From NCBI GenBank assembly GCA_025361465.1, contig JANYAG010000197.1:1-7079 (forward strand): a stretch of 7,079 bases of DNA, read 5' to 3'. The DNA comes from Gemmatimonadota bacterium (GTDB taxonomy: Bacteria > Gemmatimonadota > Gemmatimonadetes > Gemmatimonadales > GWC2-71-9). Within the stretch, counting starts at the first letter, position 1; each line of letters starts with the position of its first letter. The translations under genes were made by a program, and so were the position numbers. A model generated the notes under the pieces. It was not told the origin of the DNA. It did no database searches and was given only the letters and a program-made list of their open reading frames with translations. Below, one piece after another: positions 1 to 5,467 of this stretch.

Positions 1-172
1 CCAAATGCACAGGGTTGCAGCGATCTTCACTGATCAAGCAATGTACCCTGCGATTCTCAACGCCACCTTGGCCACCAGCCGAGCGCCTCTGCGGCTGGAA
101 TATCGACACCGACCGTTTTTGTCGGTATTCTTGGGGATGGGGGATGGAGACAACGCCTGGCAAGGAGGCAGC
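1..172. other. Upstream region of the BNR gene with two small inverted repeats
   Basis: I see no convincing gene here. An open frame runs through it into the BNR gene, but the translation resembles nothing I know and the real start at 173 has a strong ribosome binding site. Two inverted repeats are visible: CCAGCCG (75-81) pairing with CGGCTGG (92-98), and ACCGAC (108-113) pairing with GTCGGT (121-126) around a T-rich loop. They could belong to the terminator of an upstream gene outside the window or to the 5' leader, but neither is followed by a clear T-run. I could not assign a promoter. Confidence 0.35.
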
Positions 173-715
173 ATGAGCCGAGTTCGGCTGCTGGTCGGCA
201 CCCGGAAGGGCGCGTTTATCCTGACGGCAGATGGCACCAGGAAGCGGTGGAAGGTCAGCGGACCTCACTTCGCCGGATGGGAGATCTTTCACGTCAAGGG
301 ATCCCCGCTCAACCCGGATCGCCTCTACGCTTCGCAGTGCAGTGGCTGGTTCGGCCAGCTGATCCAGCGCTCGAATGACGGCGGCAAGCACTGGGACGTC
401 ATGCGCAGCGACAACGCTGGCGACTCCTGGCAGGAAGTGAGCGGCAACCTCCCCACCGATTTCGGCTTCCCGATCGACGTGCACGCCCACGAACCCGAAA
501 CGATCTACGTCGTTCCGATCAAGAGTGACGCCGAGCATTATCCGCTGAAGGGCAGGTTGCGCGTCTATCGCAGCCGGACGGGTGGCCACGACTGGGAGCC
601 GCTTACCAAGGGGCTGCCCCAGCGGAATTGCTACGTCAACGTCCTGCGCGAGGCGATGGCGGTCGTGTCGGGCGCCGAGCCCTATCTCGTGGTGGGCGCA
701 GTTGTCGGGGGGTAG
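173..715 (+). pseudogene. BNR/Asp-box (sialidase-like) repeat protein, internally deleted and fused to a MoaD tail
   Basis: The 180-residue product starts at ATG 173, four bases after AAGGAGG (162-168). It begins MSRVRLLVGTRKGAF, typical of bacterial WD40/YVTN/BNR-like proteins annotated as exo-alpha-sialidases, usually about 350-400 residues and of unproven function. Asp boxes (S-x-D-x-G-x-x-W type) are visible at residues 67-74, 79-86 and 134-141. The first two are abnormally close: residues 70-74 (GGKHW) appear to join the start of one blade to the middle of a much later one, near base 386, so roughly half the propeller is missing. At residues 161-164 the BNR sequence passes into the last 17 or so residues of a MoaD-like protein, ending GAVVGG. 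The junction, near base 659, lies in GCGGTCG, which could be a microhomology. Both joins keep the frame. The true BNR C-terminus survives at 2654-2686. The product is unlikely to fold as a full propeller. The family assignment is firm; the missing lengths are inferred from family memory. Confidence 0.8.
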
Positions 716-750
716 CGGATCGACCTGATCCGTCACAGCGCGAGCGCCAC
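682..750 (-). pseudogene. MFS transporter C-terminal remnant, copy A
   Basis: Read on the minus strand, this stretch encodes ALAL-stop-RIRSIRYPP and continues to a TAG at 682-684. It parallels the C-terminus of the MFS gene at the right end of the window (LALLALWRIKA). The tryptophan codon TGG kept in copy B is TGA here, so the fragment carries a nonsense change and has no upstream coding sequence. It is a recombination scar and not a gene. Confidence 0.7.
715..733. repeat. Imperfect palindrome after the copy A moaD stop
   Basis: GCGGATC (715-721), spacer GACCT, then GATCCGT (727-733). This is the same dyad as at 2979-2997, but with the last base changed so that one pair becomes G-T. It lies at the meeting point of two convergent reading frames. 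It could be a bidirectional terminator stem, although no T-run follows, or the core of a recombination site. Confidence 0.5.
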
Positions 751-908
751 ATCGTTCCCTTGGGAATAACAGTGCGGATGAATCGATTCCGGCCGCCCTT
801 AGGTCGCGGGGGCAAGGAACTCACCGTGCCATTCAGGGGAACGTCAGGACGACCGAAGCCAATTTCCTCTCGGCTTGTACTTCCCACCGCTTCAGAGATA
901 CGTCCAGT
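751..908. other. Non-coding spacer downstream of the first beta-propeller gene
   Basis: This 158-base spacer separates the end of repeat copy A from the stop of the minus-strand propeller gene. It holds a short palindrome, GAATCGATTC (780-789), but no clear intrinsic terminator and no gene I can support. It marks the left edge of cargo block 1. Confidence 0.4.
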
Positions 909-2045
909 CTATGGATCGATCCGATACAGTTGGAGTTCGTACGGAGGGTCGCGCTCGTCCCCCAGGCGGCAATTCAAAGCCAGCCAGTGGCCAGATAGTG
1001 AGCGAAACCCGTACCGATCGAAGCACGGGAGCTTCAAGCGCCCAACGAACACCGAATCCGCAAAGATGTCTGCCACAGTAGAGTCATTTGCCATGCCGAA
1101 CACCCAAAGCCGCCCTCGCTCGTCGAAGAAGAAAGCGGACTTGTCGAAATGCGGCACGGGCACCGTCCGGAGCCCATCGAGTTGCCTCGCTATCGTGCTC
1201 GCGGGAGCTCGTTCACCGTTAGGGCCACGAAAACCGAACAGGCTACTTAGGCCTTCTCTCGCCAATTCCAGCTCCAACGGCCCTCGGTATCGATGACCCA
1301 CGTCGCGCCGGATCTCATACAAAAACCGATCACGGGAATCGTAAACGTGGAGACGATAGTCCAATCCATTTCCGATGACGACTCGATGATCGGAAGCCAG
1401 ATATGGCAACGCCATCCGCAGTTGACCCTCGTAGGACGGTTTGAGTGCCGATGCGATGAGGGAGTCGCCACGCGTGAACATTTCCCGTGTGTGCCCACCA
1501 CGTAACGGAGTTCGGAACACCCGGACAATACGCCTGGTCGCCAACTCCGAGGGATTGAAGTGGTCGATGGAATCCGCCATAACCCCGAGCGAGACATCCG
1601 TGAGCCTGGTGTGAAACTCCTCCAGGAAGCGACCCGTCCGAGAGAAGGTTGCGAACACGCCACCGGCATGAGTCTGGACGATCAGGGTATCCCCAATAAG
1701 CCAGAGGCGATTCGGCAACCGGAACTCACCCGGACCATCACCAACCTCACCGAACGCAGCGACGCGAGCACCGGCAGTATCCAGCACCCGCAGGAAAGGC
1801 GCGTCCCTTGTCGATGCGACGTATGCGACCGCGCCGTCGCGAAGGACCGTGAGGCCAACGTACATCAGGTCAGGGCGATCCATGGCAGCCACACTGACTG
1901 GGCGCCGGACCAGCGTTGGGAGATCGTGGGGCGGCACATGCCCCACCTGGTCACTTATGCCGCCCCCTCGATCACCACAGCCAGCCGCGATGGAGATCAG
2001 CATGGCTGACGCCCCAAAACGAAGCACAGGACCTACCATCGCCAT
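909..2045 (-). CDS. 6-bladed beta-propeller lipoprotein
   Basis: The product has 378 residues. ATG 2045 is preceded by GGAGG (2051-2055) with five bases between; an ATG two codons further in has much poorer spacing. Residues 1-23 form a lipoprotein signal with a hydrophobic stretch ending IAAGC, so Cys23 would be lipidated and the protein held on a membrane facing the periplasm or cell surface. The GDGPGEFRLP motif at residues 102-111 is the hallmark turn of NHL-like 6-bladed beta-propeller proteins. Repeated blade patterns follow (RVLDTAG, TFSRTGR, VYDSRDR, FFDERGRLWVFG), and the chain ends in a closing-blade strand LQLYRIDP. Cys341 and Cys359 could form a disulfide. The gene lies 39 bases after a small secreted Cys peptide on the same strand and is probably co-transcribed with it. 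In Bacteroidota, similar lipoproteins sit next to NVEALA-type secreted peptides. No catalytic motif is visible. A peptide-binding or surface role is inference. Confidence 0.85.
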   Translation of the reverse strand: MAMVGPVLRFGASAMLISIAAGCGDRGGGISDQVGHVPPHDLPTLVRRPVSVAAMDRPDLMYVGLTVLRDGAVAYVASTRDAPFLRVLDTAGARVAAFGEVGDGPGEFRLPNRLWLIGDTLIVQTHAGGVFATFSRTGRFLEEFHTRLTDVSLGVMADSIDHFNPSELATRRIVRVFRTPLRGGHTREMFTRGDSLIASALKPSYEGQLRMALPYLASDHRVVIGNGLDYRLHVYDSRDRFLYEIRRDVGHRYRGPLELELAREGLSSLFGFRGPNGERAPASTIARQLDGLRTVPVPHFDKSAFFFDERGRLWVFGMANDSTVADIFADSVFVGRLKLPCFDRYGFRSLSGHWLALNCRLGDERDPPYELQLYRIDP

Positions 2046-2084
2046 GAAAGCCTCCGGCGCATTACAGGCGGACCACGGTTGGCC

Positions 2085-2339
2085 TCAATCCAAGCAGAAG
2101 GTGTTGACGTCGTCCCAGCTGCGCCACCCTTCGTTCAGAAGACACTCGTGGCGGTACGTAGAGGTTCCGTGCGACTCGTCCGTGTAGAGTTGGCAGACGT
2201 TCGGATTCATCTGTCCGCACCACCACGGCTTGTTGGGATCCCAAGTCCCTGCCCAGACAGTTCCCGCCGTGAGAACAATGGCCGCAAAGGCCAACATCCC
2301 CGGCAATCCGATTCTGAACTTCCGCGATTGGAATGTCAT
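2085..2339 (-). CDS. Small secreted 4-cysteine peptide
   Basis: This encodes an 84-residue precursor. The start at ATG 2339 is fixed by an AGGAGG-type site a few bases upstream (rightward, near 2344-2349). A longer frame starting further upstream lacks such a site. Residues 1-30 form a Sec signal peptide: a basic n-region (RKFR), a hydrophobic core around LAFAAIVLTAG, and a VWA signal peptidase I site after Ala30. The mature peptide would be 54 residues with four cysteines (41, 49, 66, 82), rich in Trp, Asn and Asp, and suited to two disulfides. It is the first gene of a two-gene unit, with the beta-propeller lipoprotein 39 bases downstream. I do not recognise the family. The size, signal peptide and propeller neighbour recall NVEALA peptides of Bacteroidota, but the NVEALA sequence is absent, so the likeness is one of layout only. 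Confidence 0.75.
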   Translation of the reverse strand: MTFQSRKFRIGLPGMLAFAAIVLTAGTVWAGTWDPNKPWWCGQMNPNVCQLYTDESHGTSTYRHECLLNEGWRSWDDVNTFCLD

Positions 2340-2480
2340 GATCCCTCCTCGAAGGTGGACAACGTGATGCCAACGGGACTGCAAACCAGAGCAAACTCTG
2401 TGTCGAGCTTGAGTGGGCTAGCTCGGGTTCACTGAACACTAGGCCGAGCAACTGGCCAGGACTCCGGACTGACCAACGGT

Positions 2481-2489
2481 GGGGGGGGG
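2481..2489. repeat. G9 homopolymer in the leader of the peptide-propeller unit
   Basis: Nine consecutive G occur on the plus strand (C9 on the transcribed minus strand), about 140 bases upstream of the small-peptide start and next to the candidate promoter. Tracts of this length can slip during replication. Whether it alters promoter spacing cannot be told from one sequence. Confidence 0.6.
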
Positions 2490-2493
2490 ATAG

Positions 2494-2526
2494 CAAAGCA
2501 GTTGCGCCCCCACCTGCGGTTGTCAA
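2494..2526 (-). promoter_or_regulatory. Candidate promoter for the 4-Cys peptide and propeller unit
   Basis: On the minus strand, a perfect TTGACA (2521-2526) is followed 20 bases later by TGCTTTG (2494-2500). The pair does not fit the sigma-70 -35/-10 spacing well. It loosely resembles the TTG...TAnnTTTG promoter layout of Bacteroidota, with slightly long spacing. It sits between the end of the ORF6N remnant and the peptide gene, where a promoter is expected. The leader would be about 150 bases. Confidence 0.25.
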
Positions 2527-2541
2527 GCCCAACTTCTTCGC

Positions 2542-2557
2542 TCGGGTTAGGACCCGA
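2542..2557. terminator. Small hairpin just after the ORF6N remnant stop
   Basis: TCGGGT (2542-2547) pairs with ACCCGA (2552-2557) around a four-base loop. On the minus strand it starts directly after the TGA of the ORF6N fragment (2558-2560). It could have served as that gene's terminator, although no T-run follows. Confidence 0.3.
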
Positions 2558-2650
2558 TCAACCCCCTTCCCTCCGCAGTGCCTGACGCACCAACAACGGA
2601 ATCGCATCGAACACCACCCGGAGCTTGGCGTCGTACTTCCGCTCCAGCTC
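2558..2650 (-). pseudogene. C-terminal remnant of an ORF6N-domain protein
   Basis: Thirty codons before a TGA read ELERKYDAKLRVVFDAI and then LLVRQALRREGG. The E-L-E-x-K-Y-D-A-x-x-x-VVFDAI segment is the characteristic C-terminal coiled stretch of ORF6N-domain proteins, phage-derived DNA-binding relatives of KilA-N that are common in bacterial chromosomes. The N-terminal ORF6N domain is absent. Upstream of residue one, the DNA is instead the 3' end of the BNR gene on the opposite strand, so this is a fragment cut off at a recombination junction near 2650-2654. It is probably non-functional and marks the right edge of cargo block 1. The identification rests on a short match. Confidence 0.55.
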
Positions 2651-2653
2651 GGC

Positions 2654-2686
2654 GTGCTGTCGGTCGAGGTGCAGACGCTGCCATGA
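2654..2686 (+). pseudogene. 3'-terminal remnant of the BNR-repeat gene
   Basis: Ten codons read VLSVEVQTLP and then TGA (2684-2686), overlapping the moaD start as ATGA. From family memory, this is how full-length BNR proteins of the type at 173 end. If so, the native gene order was BNR then moaD with coupled translation. The rest of the BNR gene is missing to the left, where the sequence passes into the ORF6N remnant. Confidence 0.6.
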
Positions 2687-2979
2687 TTCGAGTCGAGTTG
2701 CCACCACCGCTGTGTGCCCTGGCCCACATCAACGGCGAGGTGGTCGTGGATGTGGCGGACCGCGACACGCAGCGGCTGGTGCTCGATGCCATCGAAGCCC
2801 GCTATCCGATGCTGCGTGGCACCATGCGCGACCAGCGCACCGGCAAGCGCCGGGCATTCCTGCGCTTCCATGCCGGGGGAAGGGACCTCTCGCACGAATC
2901 GCCCGACGCGCCACTGCCTGACGCGGTCGTATCGGGTGCGGAGCCCTATCTCGTGGTGGGAGCGATTGTCGGGGGATAG
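2683..2979 (+). CDS. MoaD/ThiS-like ubiquitin-fold protein (complete copy)
   Basis: The product has 98 residues, starting MIRVELPPPLCALAHINGEV and ending GAIVGG. The exposed C-terminal Gly-Gly and the beta-grasp pattern (a central ARYPMLRGTMRD stretch, then RRAFLRFHAGGRDLSHE) mark the MoaD/ThiS superfamily, whose C-terminus is adenylylated and thiocarboxylated to carry sulfur. The actual acceptor pathway is unknown; no moaE, thiG or E1-like gene lies in the window. ATG 2683 is chosen because it forms the ATGA overlap with the BNR stop and fits the family N-terminus; an in-frame ATG-less extension to 2578 would cross the junction. GAGGT (2666-2670) is 12 bases upstream, too far to be ideal, so the native gene probably relied on coupling to BNR translation. 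With BNR removed, expression of this copy is doubtful although its frame is intact. It is the only full copy of three moaD ends in the window. Confidence 0.8.
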   Translation: MIRVELPPPLCALAHINGEVVVDVADRDTQRLVLDAIEARYPMLRGTMRDQRTGKRRAFLRFHAGGRDLSHESPDAPLPDAVVSGAEPYLVVGAIVGG

Positions 2980-3014
2980 CGGATCGACCTGATCCGCCAC
3001 AGCGCGAGCGCCAC
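2946..3014 (-). pseudogene. MFS transporter C-terminal remnant, copy B
   Basis: The minus-strand reading is ALALWRIRSIRYPP, then TIAPTTR and a TAG at 2946-2948. It aligns with the LALLALWRIKA tail of the MFS gene at the right edge of the window, but has its own stop and a different last dozen residues. The donor allele therefore also had MFS and moaD overlapping tail to tail. No MFS sequence remains to its right. Confidence 0.7.
2979..2997. repeat. Perfect 7-bp palindrome after the copy B moaD stop
   Basis: GCGGATC (2979-2985), spacer GACCT, then GATCCGC (2991-2997). It begins on the last base of the moaD stop and lies inside the convergent MFS tail. Copy A has it with one changed base; copy C does not keep it. 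It could be a terminator stem serving both convergent genes or a recombination core, and nothing here decides between them. Confidence 0.6.
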
Positions 3015-3106
3015 CCTCCGGGCTCGGCTATCGAACGCTAGTGGAGTCGTGGCGGAACGAGAGAGACGATGTAACACCCGATGTCTCATGGAACCGGGTC
3101 ACATCA

Positions 3107-4306
3107 TCACTGCTGTGATGGCCTCACAATGCGATACCGCGCCACTCCCTGCAGCCCGCTCTCGTCTTCCTCAAGCGTCCAGATCTGGTCCCGATCTGTC
3201 ACTTGGAGGATTGCAGACCCCGGAAGCCGAAGGGTACCAACATGGCGCCCCGTTGCATCTAGCACCCACCACAAGTGGCCTCCGCCAATGGTGTCGAGCT
3301 CAAGCCAAACCGATCGGTCGCGGCCAACCAGAAGTCCCAGCAGCGGCGGGAAATACTCCCGGAGCTTCATTGCTCGATAGAGAGGCACGTTTTCTGGGTG
3401 CGAAGTATGGGAGATCCGAAACGCGAGGGCACTGTCCGCAACCCTCCGGGGGAGTGGCCGAGCCGGTATGGGAAGCTCTCGACTGAAAACCGTGCTCCCG
3501 GCGCTGTCGATCACCGTCACACGGGCTCGGACATTGCCGATCCTCTCGCCAACGGCCAAGGCAAACACGATCCACGTCCCATCGTCTGCAAACGCTCTCG
3601 TCTCGGGTTCGCAGAAGGGTATCGGTATGCTGTGGCCGCCTTTACCGAACTCACAGGGGTAGTCGTCTGATTCCTTCACAATAATCCGCTGCAGTTTGCC
3701 ATTCTCATCGAGCTTCACGATGCCATGAAGATTGTGTCCTTGGTCACCGTTCGAAGTTCTGATCCGCCATTGCGATCGCGCGAGGTATGCCCCGTCTCGA
3801 TACACGCGTTGCAGAAACGCGTCGATGAGGCGTACCGCCGACCCATCGGGTGCTGTTGCCGGGGGAAAATCCACTGGCATTCGGCGGCTTCCAAGCAGGA
3901 CACCGTGATCCGAGAACTCTGTGACTCGCCCGAGGACCTGGTCTGGCACCACCAGTGTATCACCAACCCATTGAACGGGTCCGGGTTGGCGAAACTCTCC
4001 AGGCCCTTCTCCCGCGCGACCCAACACTCGCTTGGCACCTGAGGCGGAGAAGACCAAGACCGTACCATCTTCGGGTTGGCCAATCGCGATCTCGCCATGG
4101 GGCCCCACCGACAGGTTGCTCACCCCGCTCAGGTCCGCCACATCCGGACTGATGAACAGCTCCCGCTTCGCGAGCAGTGTGGCCACCCTGGACTGCGCCG
4201 GGAGCGGATGAAGCGCTAGCACCCAAGTCAGGGCTGCGCCCCAAGCTCCCACCACTACGTGAGCCAAGCGCCTGAGCCGAGACCCCGTCTGCATGCGCTC
4301 CACCAT
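3107..4306 (-). CDS. Secreted 6-bladed beta-propeller protein
   Basis: The product has 399 residues from ATG 4306, which has GAGGG (4312-4316) five bases upstream. An in-frame GTG at 4318 would add four residues but has a weaker site. Residues 10-39 look like a signal peptide: RLRRLAH, a hydrophobic core VVVGAWGAALTWVLAL, and possible cleavage near PAQS. There is no lipobox, so it is periplasmic or secreted, unlike the lipoprotein in block 1. The GEGPGEFRQP motif (residues 99-108) and blade strands such as VLVFSASG, RVTEFSDHG, ITV-like VTVIDSAG and WWVLDATGRHVG support a 6-bladed propeller. The C-terminal RYRIVRPS parallels YRIDP of the first propeller. Cys218 and Cys232 may pair. The gene is last in a minus-strand run after the DsbA-like gene, with a 78-base gap, and probably shares its transcript. 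The two propellers share architecture but little sequence beyond the motifs, so they are not recent duplicates. The ligand is unknown. Confidence 0.85.
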   Translation of the reverse strand: MVERMQTGSRLRRLAHVVVGAWGAALTWVLALHPLPAQSRVATLLAKRELFISPDVADLSGVSNLSVGPHGEIAIGQPEDGTVLVFSASGAKRVLGRAGEGPGEFRQPGPVQWVGDTLVVPDQVLGRVTEFSDHGVLLGSRRMPVDFPPATAPDGSAVRLIDAFLQRVYRDGAYLARSQWRIRTSNGDQGHNLHGIVKLDENGKLQRIIVKESDDYPCEFGKGGHSIPIPFCEPETRAFADDGTWIVFALAVGERIGNVRARVTVIDSAGSTVFSRELPIPARPLPRRVADSALAFRISHTSHPENVPLYRAMKLREYFPPLLGLLVGRDRSVWLELDTIGGGHLWWVLDATGRHVGTLRLPGSAILQVTDRDQIWTLEEDESGLQGVARYRIVRPSQQ

Positions 4307-4384
4307 GATCACCCTCACAAGTCCAGTGCCTCAGTGGTATACATCTGCTCTGTCCAATCACACTCCGGTGTCATCACCAATCTC

Positions 4385-5086
4385 CTAGTGTGCGCGTCCC
4401 TCATCCGGGACCGCACGCCTCTCTGGCCGAGCAAGGGCTTGCCGGACGAGCTCCGCCAGGTGCGCGGTGTCTGGAAGCTGATGCAGCAAGAGGCCGCTGA
4501 CGAGGATTGTGGGAGTTCCGGTTCCACCCGCCATCTTTGCCGCGGCGATATCCTTCTCGATCACATCGACTTGCGCTGGATCCGACATACAAACTCGGAA
4601 CGCGTCGCTGTCCTTGATCCCGGCGCGGCGCGCCAAATCGCCAAAGGAGATGATTCCTAACGAGTCCTGATGCTCGAAGAGCACGTCATGGTAGGCTTCA
4701 AACCGGCCTTGGCTTGCCGCACACTCGGCAGCTCTTGCCGCTGCATAAGCAAGGTGATGATAAGGCAAAGGCCAGTGACGGAAGACTACCTTGACAACCA
4801 TGCCAAACTGCGATCTGATCGCCCGAAGCGCGCCGAGAGCAAATGTCCGACAGTACGCACACTGAAAGTCCGCGAACTCCAGGATTGTCACGGGGGCCGA
4901 CCGATCACCAAGCACGTGGCCACTGCTCGAGAGAAGATCCCAGTCGCCGACCACAGTCGGCGGGGACACCTCCTGCGCCATCGGTGCCATGAAGAACTCA
5001 TGGCGAACCGTGATACCTGTCATCGTGATCGCGCAGAGCGCCAGAACAGCAGTAACGGCGCTCACTGATTTCTGAGACTTGCTCAC
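4385..5086 (-). CDS. DsbA-family thiol:disulfide oxidoreductase
   Basis: The product has 233 residues from GTG 5086, with GAGGA (5092-5096) five bases upstream. Residues 9-27 are hydrophobic (VSAVTAVLALCAITMTGIT), forming a signal anchor that would place the catalytic domain in the periplasm. The thioredoxin fold follows: TILEFADFQCAYC, with active-site Cys76 and Cys79 in a CAYC motif; the helical insert with HHLAYAAARAAECAA (Cys122) and the QGRFEAYHDVLFEHQ block typical of Thioredoxin_4 proteins; Cys166; and the cis-proline loop GTGTPT (Pro192). All elements needed for activity are present. DsbA relatives oxidise or isomerise cysteines of exported proteins. Upstream on the same strand is a secreted 6-Cys peptide and downstream a propeller with two cysteines, so a dedicated role in folding that peptide is a reasonable inference. 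No DsbB or DsbD partner is in the window. CAYC is a variant of the more usual CPxC. Confidence 0.88.
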   Translation of the reverse strand: MSKSQKSVSAVTAVLALCAITMTGITVRHEFFMAPMAQEVSPPTVVGDWDLLSSSGHVLGDRSAPVTILEFADFQCAYCRTFALGALRAIRSQFGMVVKVVFRHWPLPYHHLAYAAARAAECAASQGRFEAYHDVLFEHQDSLGIISFGDLARRAGIKDSDAFRVCMSDPAQVDVIEKDIAAAKMAGGTGTPTILVSGLLLHQLPDTAHLAELVRQALARPERRAVPDEGRAH

Positions 5087-5467
5087 AGTTGTCCTCGTGG
5101 CGACTCACGTTCACCAGCACACGCGTACTCTCACACCGCCGCGTCGAGCTACGAAGCCTCTGCCGCCGCATTCCGTCTTCCAAGCCGCAAGCACACCGCG
5201 TGGTTGCATCTGCCGACGATCACAATCGTAGCCTATCAACTGCCTACTCAACAAATCACACCGACAAGTTCTCCGTCAACCACACTCGGCTACCAATCGC
5301 GGCCTATGGCGCCGGTCCAATTCTGTCCCGACCAACATTGCGATACGCCCCCAGGGATCTTACGTCAACCAGTCACCGCCTTATCAGGAGAACAGCGAGC
5401 CTAACATCGAGCGCCAGAGAGCCGGTGCGCGGCTACTTCCTAGCTCATGGGCGGCCCTGCTGTCCAG
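5087..5467. other. 381-base gap between the 6-Cys peptide and the DsbA-like gene
   Basis: I find no supportable gene here. The plus-strand open frame that spans it is rich in Arg, Ser and Thr, lacks domain features and runs antisense into flanking genes. The gap is far longer than other spacings in the block, so the DsbA and propeller genes may have their own promoter (candidate at 5340-5368) or the leader may hold regulatory RNA structure I cannot resolve by eye. A short gene lost by decay is also possible. Confidence 0.5.
5340..5368 (-). promoter_or_regulatory. Candidate promoter for the DsbA and propeller genes
   Basis: On the minus strand, TTGACG (5363-5368) is followed after 17 bases by TATCGC (5340-5345). 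The -35 and the spacing fit a sigma-70 promoter; the -10 is only half right. It would give a leader of about 240 bases before the GTG at 5086. Promoter preferences of this organism are unknown to me. Confidence 0.25.

Larger units (their letters stand above)
659..750 (+). repeat. Direct repeat copy A: moaD 3' end plus MFS 3' end
   Basis: These 92 bases match 2923-3014 at 84 of 92 positions without gaps and also align to the junction at 5900-6000. They hold the last moaD codons, the stop (TAG 713-715), a palindrome and the end of a convergent MFS gene. Seven of the eight differences from copy B fall in moaD codons, and six of those are synonymous. Similarity to copy B stops abruptly after GAGCGCCAC at 750. 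Confidence 0.9.
2923..3014 (+). repeat. Direct repeat copy B: moaD 3' end plus MFS 3' end
   Basis: This matches copy A (659-750) at 84 of 92 positions. Both copies lose similarity at the same base, directly after GAGCGCCAC. A longer stretch of this moaD (2844-2979) also aligns without gaps to copy C (5821-5956), with 17 differences in 136 bases, nearly all at third codon positions. Copy B separates cargo block 1 from cargo block 2. Confidence 0.9.

Noticed and set aside
628..1296. Plus-strand open frame opposite the first propeller gene.
   Set aside because: It has no domain or signal features and lies antisense to a gene with clear motifs and a ribosome binding site.
2085..2339. Calling the 4-Cys peptide an NVEALA family member.
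   Set aside because: Only the layout (small, secreted, beside a propeller) matches. The signature sequence is not there.
2578..2682. An upstream in-frame extension of the MoaD-like protein.
   Set aside because: The extra residues are the reverse complement of the ORF6N remnant and the BNR tail in the wrong frame. The ATGA overlap and the family N-terminus support 2683.
2062..3000. Long minus-strand open frame (about 312 codons) across the first peptide, the ORF6N remnant and moaD.
   Set aside because: It overlaps well-supported genes in another frame, and its translation is low-complexity Arg/Ser/Cys. It is an artefact of high GC content.
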